A stretch of DNA of 42,933 nt from a virus. The stretch lies in the IMG/VR virus record IMGVR_UViG_3300032397_000032, positions 1-42,933 of that record. One strand, written 5' to 3'. The stretch's first letter is position 1. Each line of letters starts with the position of its first letter. A program made the translations under genes and the position numbers. This document shows positions 37,673 through 42,933 of the stretch, in pieces. The notes beneath the pieces were generated by a model that worked only from the letters and a program-made list of their open reading frames with translations, did no database searches and had not been told where the DNA came from.

Positions 37673-38749
37673 ATGAAGCGTATCAGTGTAGAACAGAAAG
37701 CAGCGCTGGTCGCAAGCGCGCGCCGCGTCGCCGTGAAGCAAACGACGCAGTTTGCATCCGGCAAGGTGAACATCGAAAAGCGCCAAGTCACTACGAACGC
37801 GATGGTGCCCTTCAGCGCGAACCTCAACGGCTATCGCATCCTGCCCGATGAGATTGACGCCGCGATGGACTCATACATGGGGGACTACCAGCTTGTAGGG
37901 CGCAACCACACCGAGGTTACGAACAGCTACCCGATCCGCGCCTGGACTGACTTTGACGGCAGCGCGTGGGTAACGACGCAGGTCGAGGATGAACAGGACT
38001 GGATAGACATTGCCAACGGCGTGTTCAAGGGCACGTCCTGGGCAGGCACTGCGTATGCGGTAGACATCCCGCCGGAGCTGGCGGCGACGCTCGGCGTGCC
38101 TGACGGCACATGGCTGTTCGACATTAGCTGGATAGAGAACAGCTTCGTTACCGAGCCCGCTGTGCCTGAGGCGGTGTTCAACGCAGCCGACGGCATGCCC
38201 GATGAGCCGCAGAGCCTCGTGGCGGATGTGATAGCAGGCAAAGTCAAGCCGCGCGTCACATCGCGCAAGCCGCGCCGCAATGCGCTCCAACTGCTACAGG
38301 GTCTCATTAAGCAGACATTGCAATCACTGATTAGCACTGCCCCTAACGGCGGTGACATTGTACTTTCGGAGGATACCGAAATGGGTATGACCCCAGAGGA
38401 AATTGCGCGGTTCGATGAGCTTGCGCAGAAGTTGGACACCTTGACCGCTAGCGTGGGCGAGCTGGTTGAGGCGCGAGACGCCGCGCGTGCTGCACTCGAA
38501 AGCGCAACCGAGCTGGCGGAAGTCATGCCCACTGAGACGCCGGAGGTAGTGACGCTTGAGCAGATGAATGAAGGCATCGCCAGCGCGCTCAAGCCGCTGG
38601 CGGATGAACTCGCCGCGCTCAAGGCGCAGCCCGCCCCCAGCGCGAAGCTCGCCAGCGACGGCGGCGAAGCGAAGCCTAAGCCGCAAGGCCCGGCATACAG
38701 CAGCCTCGCGCCCGACGACCCAGAGCGCCAGGCGTGGCTGGCGAAGTAA
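37673..38749 (+). CDS. XkdF-like prohead protease fused to scaffold
   Basis: A 358-residue protein behind GGGGAG. Residues 45-160 match XkdF-type proteases: NLNGYRILPDEID, His79 in RNHTEV, WTDFDGSAW, then the serine motif FKGTSWAGTA with Ser122 as candidate nucleophile. From residue 237 a separate acidic coiled-coil scaffold domain begins (EEIARFDELAQKLDTLTASV). An internal start with its own ribosome site at 38381 would produce this scaffold alone. The protease would clear the scaffold during capsid maturation. Confidence 0.75.
   Translation: MKRISVEQKAALVASARRVAVKQTTQFASGKVNIEKRQVTTNAMVPFSANLNGYRILPDEIDAAMDSYMGDYQLVGRNHTEVTNSYPIRAWTDFDGSAWVTTQVEDEQDWIDIANGVFKGTSWAGTAYAVDIPPELAATLGVPDGTWLFDISWIENSFVTEPAVPEAVFNAADGMPDEPQSLVADVIAGKVKPRVTSRKPRRNALQLLQGLIKQTLQSLISTAPNGGDIVLSEDTEMGMTPEEIARFDELAQKLDTLTASVGELVEARDAARAALESATELAEVMPTETPEVVTLEQMNEGIASALKPLADELAALKAQPAPSAKLASDGGEAKPKPQGPAYSSLAPDDPERQAWLAK
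38381..38749 (+). CDS. nested scaffold protein (internal start of protease gene)
   Basis: ATG 38381, in frame with the protease, is preceded by CGGAGG nine bases upstream. It yields 122 residues: coiled coil (about 5-65), then Ala/Pro/Lys-rich end (KALADEL-like stretches, PSAKLASDGG). It begins exactly at the domain border. Equivalent to the C/Nu3 arrangement of lambda. Evidence is a clear ribosome site plus domain border; expression is inferred. Confidence 0.6.
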   Translation: MGMTPEEIARFDELAQKLDTLTASVGELVEARDAARAALESATELAEVMPTETPEVVTLEQMNEGIASALKPLADELAALKAQPAPSAKLASDGGEAKPKPQGPAYSSLAPDDPERQAWLAK

Positions 38750-38768
38750 CCCACCAAAGGAGCCTATC

Positions 38769-40169
38769 ATGGCAATCAGCAGAGAGAGATATTTTGAACT
38801 CAAGAACGCTCACGAGGCGCGTCTGGGCGGTGAGCGTCCGGACTGCACCAAGCAGAGCGGCAAGGACTTCCACAATGCGATGGACGAACTCTCCAGCGCC
38901 AAGGGCAAGTCCGACGCCGAGAAGCAGCACATCTTCAACACCGTGCTGGGCACGGGTGACTTCGGCGAGACCTACGACCTGGACATCAGCGTGCCCGGCG
39001 GCTACTGGGACAAGATCATCGCGCGCAGCGAATCGCTGGCGAACGTGCGCGCCATTCCCACGCAGAGCCACATCATCGCCAGCAATGAGCTGACGCTGGG
39101 CAGCGCGGGCGAGGATGTGTGGCGTCCCGGCGTGCAGGGCACTGACCTCACGGAGCCGACCACCATCGACACCGCGCAGCGCACCTTCATCCCTGAGGAA
39201 GTGCTGGCGATCTTCGGCGTCACTGACAACCTGCTCGAAGACAACCTTGAGCACGATTCGCTTCAGGCGCACATCGAGCGCATGATTGTTGACACCGCCG
39301 CGAACGAGTGGGCCAAGGCTTGCTATAACGGCGTGATGGTCGGCACGACCAACAGCGCGCGTGGAAGCATCACCGCCTGCTTCGATGGCTTTGAATACCA
39401 GATCAACGCGGGCGGCAACATCGTCTATGCGACCGACTACGAGGATCGTTACCTCAGCAGCATTCAGGAGAACGACAAGCTCCTGGCTGGCGCGAAGGCG
39501 TTCCCTGACAAGTACGGCACGAACGGCCTGACGTGGATTACCAGCCGCAGCCTGATGCTGGATTGGAACGCCGAACTCAGCCAGCGTCCCACCGCGCTCG
39601 GCGATAGCCGGATGCTGGGATGGATGAGCGGCCTCACCGCGCAGGGATTCCCGATGTTCAACGCCCCGGCAATCCGCACGAACCATCTCGTCAGGGGCAC
39701 CGGCACGATTCAGGGCACTACGCCCGCGGATACGTACATCACGGCGATTGCGAAGAGCCGCCAGTGCGAACTGGTGCTCGCTGCTGCTGACAACACGGGT
39801 AACGATGAGGAGTACGCCGTAGGATGCGATGCTGCCGGTACAAGTTTCTCACTGCACGCCGAGCATATCGTTGAGGTTGGTTCAATTTCTTCGGTCACGA
39901 TCACGATTGACCATCCCACCGCGCTGGTCTATGACCACGCCATCAATGAGATCGTAACCGAGTTCAGCACTGCGCCGACGCAGACTGGCACTACGGCGCT
40001 GTTGACGGACTGGGGCAACCTGGGAGTGTACTACCAGCGCGTGATGCGTATTGAGCCCTACCGCCTGCCGCGCCTGCGCAAGACAGACTTTGTAGTCTCG
40101 GCGCGCTTCGTTCCCATCGTGTTCAACCCCGACCGCGCCGTGATCGTGCGTGACCTGCTGGCACGGTAA
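38769..40169 (+). CDS. major capsid protein (HK97 fold)
   Basis: A 466-residue protein behind AAAGGAG. HK97-like features: an early charged helical part (residues 1-60), ETYDLDISVPGGYWDKIIAR, EDVWRPGVQGTD, FIPEEVLAIFGVTDNLLEDN, ANEWAKACYNG and the C-terminal RFVPIVFNPDRAVIVRDLL. Follows protease and scaffold as usual. A 130-residue insert (about 320-420) with beta character may be an extra surface domain. Confidence 0.85.
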   Translation: MAISRERYFELKNAHEARLGGERPDCTKQSGKDFHNAMDELSSAKGKSDAEKQHIFNTVLGTGDFGETYDLDISVPGGYWDKIIARSESLANVRAIPTQSHIIASNELTLGSAGEDVWRPGVQGTDLTEPTTIDTAQRTFIPEEVLAIFGVTDNLLEDNLEHDSLQAHIERMIVDTAANEWAKACYNGVMVGTTNSARGSITACFDGFEYQINAGGNIVYATDYEDRYLSSIQENDKLLAGAKAFPDKYGTNGLTWITSRSLMLDWNAELSQRPTALGDSRMLGWMSGLTAQGFPMFNAPAIRTNHLVRGTGTIQGTTPADTYITAIAKSRQCELVLAAADNTGNDEEYAVGCDAAGTSFSLHAEHIVEVGSISSVTITIDHPTALVYDHAINEIVTEFSTAPTQTGTTALLTDWGNLGVYYQRVMRIEPYRLPRLRKTDFVVSARFVPIVFNPDRAVIVRDLLAR

Positions 40170-40176
40170 CTGAGAC

Positions 40177-40488
40177 ATGGCATACAAGCAATATTTCTCA
40201 ACGGAGGCTAAACCCGTGAGTGAGACTGTGATAATCCGCAACACGCGTACCGTTGGTGCGCGCTACGTGCCGAACTGCTGCACTGCAAGCGGTGCGGGCG
40301 GCGGGCTGCTAAGTCCTGGCGAGCAAATGTCCGTACTGCAAAGCAAGCTCCGCAGCCTGCTGGGTGACGGCATTGTGGAGCTGGACGACGACGGCTCGCC
40401 AGTGGACATCGTCGGCATGAAGGCGCTCGCGCGCGCACAGGCAAAGACCGCCATGCGCGAATCCAAATCAACCAACGCGCATAAGTAG
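40177..40488 (+). CDS. small head-region protein (103 aa)
   Basis: ATG 40177 shortly after the capsid stop; an alternative GTG at 40216 has GGAGG 13-17 bases upstream. Begins MAYKQYFSTEAKPVSETVII and includes NCCTASGAGGG, LLGDGIVELDDDGSPVDIVG (a beta pattern) and a basic C-terminal end. The place between capsid and connector genes suggests a minor head or decoration protein. Family unknown. Confidence 0.55.
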   Translation: MAYKQYFSTEAKPVSETVIIRNTRTVGARYVPNCCTASGAGGGLLSPGEQMSVLQSKLRSLLGDGIVELDDDGSPVDIVGMKALARAQAKTAMRESKSTNAHK

Positions 40489-40505
40489 CGCAGAGGAGTA
40501 ACGCA

Positions 40506-41825
40506 ATGAAGATCACACGCATTCTGATGATCGCTGCGCTCGCGTTTGGCTTGATGCTGATGATGAGCGCAGAGGCCCGCGTAAAGGGAACGCCCGCGAG
40601 GTTCGAGGGCGCACTGAAAACGAAAGAGATCGCCGCGCCTGGCACATGCGCCAACGGCTACGGCTACATCTACTTCAACACCAGCGGCGTGGCGTGCAGC
40701 AAGAACGATGCTGGCACGGTGGCAACGCTGGGCACTACGGATACGCTCTGGGGTACGGGCGTTGTTACTACGAACATCGTGACTGCCGTGAGCGATCAGG
40801 ACATCTTGCTTTGCGACGGCGGCATACTGGCCTGGGGCGATGCAAACCCCGGCACGGTAGAGACCATACTGAGCGACATTAGCGCTGGCGTCCTGATGAT
40901 TGACGGCGGCGCTGCATACAGCGGCGAGTTGCTATTCCAAGAGGATACGAGCAACGGCACTAACTACATCGGTATTGCGCCGCCGCAGAGCGTGGCCGCT
41001 GACTACGTATTGATTCTGCCGCCTACTGCGCCTGCGGATAAGAGCATCTTTTACACGAGCGCGACCAGCACGATGGCAACCGACGCCACTAACTTCGCCT
41101 GGGACGATAGCTCGAACGCTAACCGGCTCGTGCTGGGAGCAGGCACGGGCGCTGGCACGATCACGCTGCTGGAAGGCAGCGGCGGCGGCACGGATAAGCT
41201 GAGTATCACCGCGCCCGCTACGTTGGCGGCTGATATTGAGTACACGTTCCCCAATGCCCTGCCGACTACGGCGGGCAACTTCCTGGCCGTCGGCACTACG
41301 GGCACGATTGCACAGCAGCCTGCCGAAGTGCTGCTCTATTCGCAACTCACGCCCGCGACCACGCTTGACGGTACTACCGCAGCGGCAACAACGCTCACGC
41401 CTGCCACGTCGGAGGGCACGGCCACTGTGCCGATTGCGCTTGAACTGGTAGGCGGCAAGCTGGATTGGGATGCTTCACTGACTGTCGGCTCCGATGCTGA
41501 CGGCGACGAGACGCTGACGCTGATCTTCTATCTCGGTGCGCAGGCCATCGGTACTAGCGGAGCCATCGCTACTGACGGTGCTAGCACATGGCGCTGCACG
41601 GGTAGCGTCAAGATCAAGTCCGCTGGCTCTGGCGGCACCGGCACGTATCAGGCGATGTTCGCCAACGGCGTGGTTATCCCAGTGACCAGCGGCGCGGTGT
41701 TTACATCGTTCGATTGCACGGCGACTCATGCGTTCACAGTCACGGCGGATTGGAGCGGCACTACCGACGCGCAGGATACCGTGATTCTCAACGACCTCAA
41801 CCTCAAGTACACCAACGTGGACTAA
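40506..41825 (+). CDS. signal-peptide-bearing beta-rich protein in head module
   Basis: A 439-residue protein behind AGAGGAG. Residues 1-25 form a clear Sec signal (KITRILMIAALAFGLMLMMS, cleavage near SAEA). Mature region is Gly/Thr/Ala-rich with fibre-like strand repeats, then a C-terminal beta-sandwich (about 290-439: LLYSQLTPATTLDG to LNDLNLKYTNVD). Virion proteins seldom have signals because assembly is cytoplasmic. It may be an exported surface or adhesion protein, or a capsid fibre whose N-terminus is used otherwise. Cys near 50 and 64 could form a bond. Confidence 0.6.
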   Translation: MKITRILMIAALAFGLMLMMSAEARVKGTPARFEGALKTKEIAAPGTCANGYGYIYFNTSGVACSKNDAGTVATLGTTDTLWGTGVVTTNIVTAVSDQDILLCDGGILAWGDANPGTVETILSDISAGVLMIDGGAAYSGELLFQEDTSNGTNYIGIAPPQSVAADYVLILPPTAPADKSIFYTSATSTMATDATNFAWDDSSNANRLVLGAGTGAGTITLLEGSGGGTDKLSITAPATLAADIEYTFPNALPTTAGNFLAVGTTGTIAQQPAEVLLYSQLTPATTLDGTTAAATTLTPATSEGTATVPIALELVGGKLDWDASLTVGSDADGDETLTLIFYLGAQAIGTSGAIATDGASTWRCTGSVKIKSAGSGGTGTYQAMFANGVVIPVTSGAVFTSFDCTATHAFTVTADWSGTTDAQDTVILNDLNLKYTNVD

Positions 41826-41828
41826 GCA

Positions 41829-42428
41829 ATGGCCGATACGACGTACGCAACGCTGGCTGATTTACGCACGCATGCGGGCATGCCCGCTGCCACTGAGGAT
41901 ACGCTGCTACAGGCGCTACTCAATGCAGCGGCCAGCATGGTTGACGGCTATTGCAACACGGCGTTTGTGGCAACCACGGTCACGTTAGAATTGCATGACG
42001 GGGATGGTGGCAGGTTCTTGCAACTGCGCCACCGCCCCGTCATTTCCGTTACCACAGTGGAGCTGGACGGCTCCACGCTTGACGACGACAGTTACGAGAT
42101 TGACACCGCACAGGGCTGGCTCGTGATTCCCGAATACGACGCCGAGACCGCCAACCCGCGCATCTGGCGTGGCGGCAGCGGCAGCGCATGGCCGCTGGGC
42201 ACGCGTAACATCGGCGTGACGTACATTTACGGATACAGCGCAGTACCTGCCGCCGTGAGCGCGGCAACGTGCATGATTGCGGCAGCGCTGTATCAGAGCG
42301 GGCAACGGCGCGGCATTAGCGCCAAGTCATTAGGCCCGCTGAGCTACACGTTCCGCGAGGATGCGCATTTCCCGCACGAGGCAAGTGCGCTGCTGGATCG
42401 TTACCGCGAATACGAGGTGGCGGGGTGA
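41829..42428 (+). CDS. head-tail connector (gp6/gp15-like)
   Basis: A 199-residue protein. The N-terminal helical part (YATLADLRTHAGMPAATEDT, LLQALLNAAASMVDGYCNTA) and a strand-rich middle (FLQLRHRPVISVTTVELDGS) fit the HK97 gp6 / SPP1 gp15 class that docks under the portal. The C-terminal helix holds ICAAALYQSGQ-like sequence. Follows head genes and precedes the stopper gene, its normal place. Confidence 0.75.
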   Translation: MADTTYATLADLRTHAGMPAATEDTLLQALLNAAASMVDGYCNTAFVATTVTLELHDGDGGRFLQLRHRPVISVTTVELDGSTLDDDSYEIDTAQGWLVIPEYDAETANPRIWRGGSGSAWPLGTRNIGVTYIYGYSAVPAAVSAATCMIAAALYQSGQRRGISAKSLGPLSYTFREDAHFPHEASALLDRYREYEVAG

Positions 42429-42763
42429 GCGATCTATTCCCTGGCAGTTGCACGATTGCCACGCGCACGGGCGCGACGTATGACGCCGATACTGGCGACA
42501 GCGGCGAGACATATGCCGTGGCGGTTGCCGTCGCGTGCCTGAAGGCCGCGCCGTCTGAGTCGTGGTCGCGCTCGTGGCCGAACGTAGACAAGCTCAAGCG
42601 CGCCACGTTCTATCTGCCAGCGGAGACCACGGTGGCGCAGCGGGCGAAACTCACGTATGGCGGCGACGTGTACTTAGTGTTGGACGTACAGGCGTATGAG
42701 GATTTACCGGAGCTGAACAGCATCGCCGCGCTGTGCGAGTGCATTGAGGGCGTGACGGCGTGA
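42425..42763 (+). CDS. head-tail stopper/adaptor
   Basis: A 112-residue beta-rich protein with GTG start (overlap with connector). The DLFPGSCTIATRTGATYDAD opening and a closing GDVYLVLDVQAYEDLP resemble head closure or stopper proteins of the SPP1 gp16/HK97 gp7-like class. Position between connector and gp10-like gene supports it. It would close the channel after packaging. Confidence 0.65.
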   Translation: MSDLFPGSCTIATRTGATYDADTGDSGETYAVAVAVACLKAAPSESWSRSWPNVDKLKRATFYLPAETTVAQRAKLTYGGDVYLVLDVQAYEDLPELNSIAALCECIEGVTA

Positions 42764-42933
42764 GCACGAAAACCGCAGGCGCGTACTTCACATCGCTGTG
42801 GTTTGGCGATGAATGGAAAGCCGCCATGCGTGAAGCGGGCAAAGAGGCGCTTGCTGAAAACGCCGCCAACATCGTGCGCTCCGCCATGCAGAACATCACC
42901 AATGACGGCAGTATCTTCACCGGCACGCTGCGC
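42760..42933 (+). CDS. HK97 gp10-like protein (5' part, continues at position 128 of the circle)
   Basis: GTG 42760 overlaps the stopper gene stop (GTGA). It gives 22 residues (STKTAGAYFTSLWFGDEWKA and so on) before the ATG equivalent to position 20. From 42807 it repeats the window start. Joined through the repeat, the gene encodes 221 residues ending at 619. Confidence 0.75.
   Translation, partial: MSTKTAGAYFTSLWFGDEWKAAMREAGKEALAENAANIVRSAMQNITNDGSIFTGTLR
42807..42933. repeat. terminal direct repeat, right copy
   Basis: Identical to 1-127. Shows that the two window ends are the same locus and that the molecule was assembled as a circle. Confidence 0.95.

Larger units (their letters stand above)
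1..42933. mobile_element. complete temperate siphovirus-like phage genome, circular unit 42,806 bp
   Basis: The window carries a full set of tailed-phage functions (terminase, portal, protease, capsid, connector, tail tube, tape measure, tail tip, lysis, integrase, repressor, replication, annealing), and its ends overlap by an exact 127-bp repeat. Long-tail siphovirus morphology is inferred from separate tube and tape-measure genes with no sheath gene. Temperate lifestyle follows from the serine integrase and S24 repressor. No host flanks are present, so this is a virion or excised form, not a prophage in place. Confidence 0.95.

Noticed and set aside
1-42933. tRNA genes
   Set aside because: No gap is long enough to hold one outside coding genes, apart from a few 75-95 base gaps, which show no cloverleaf pattern by eye.

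Overview
The window is one complete genome of a temperate siphovirus-like tailed phage, opened at an arbitrary point. Bases 1-127 are repeated exactly at 42807-42933, so the unit is a circle of 42,806 bp, and the gene split by the window ends (42760 through 619) is whole once the ends are joined. GC is high, about 60% by eye. Nearly all genes touch or overlap, and the coding strand changes only around the lysogeny module. The host cannot be named. A lipoprotein signal, Sec signal peptides, GGAGG ribosome sites and frequent GTG/TTG starts indicate a bacterium. A serine integrase and an S24-type repressor indicate lysogeny.

Layout on the circle, following transcription. (a) Packaging and head, 33337-42428: terminase small and large subunits, portal, Mu gpF/SPP1 gp7-type morphogenesis protein, XkdF-like prohead protease with a nested scaffold, HK97-fold capsid protein, a signal-peptide-bearing beta-rich protein and a connector. 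(b) Neck and tail, 42425-14509 across the junction: stopper, gp10-like protein, tail terminator, two tandem tail-tube genes, frameshifted tail chaperones, a short tape measure protein and about twelve tail-tip, baseplate or fibre genes, one with an 18-residue ACVAT repeat array. (c) Lysis and late accessory genes, 14520-19088: holin-like membrane proteins, two cysteine-peptidase-like proteins, DUF4406 protein, metallophosphoesterase, DUF3310 protein, lipoprotein metzincin and a zinc ribbon. (d) Leftward lysogeny module, 19085-22654: small HTH and zinc-binding genes, a four-unit 11-bp iteron array, serine integrase, a secreted protein and the CI-like repressor. (e) Rightward early region, 22735-33244: a Cro-like gene that appears leaderless, a membrane-anchored transglycosylase, a RecT-like annealing protein, a replication initiator carrying an origin-like repeat/hairpin cluster, a DUF5131 protein and about twenty very small ORFs, several with Cys pairs.

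The repressor and Cro-like protein face each other across a promoter region with three copies of an 8-bp TCTAGCGC-type element; a related element lies in the promoter of the left lysogeny operon. Replication appears host-dependent: there is an initiator and an annealing protein but no polymerase, primase or helicase. The least explained parts are the early small-ORF region, whose gene starts recur as near-identical boundary sequences and which holds two related peptides with a possible beta-clamp-binding QxxLF motif, the ACVAT fibre, and the phage-borne lipoprotein protease. No tRNA, CRISPR array or insertion sequence was found, and no stretch over 300 bases lacks a gene; the longest gaps are about 75-95 bases (19827-19902, 22655-22734, 33245-33336).
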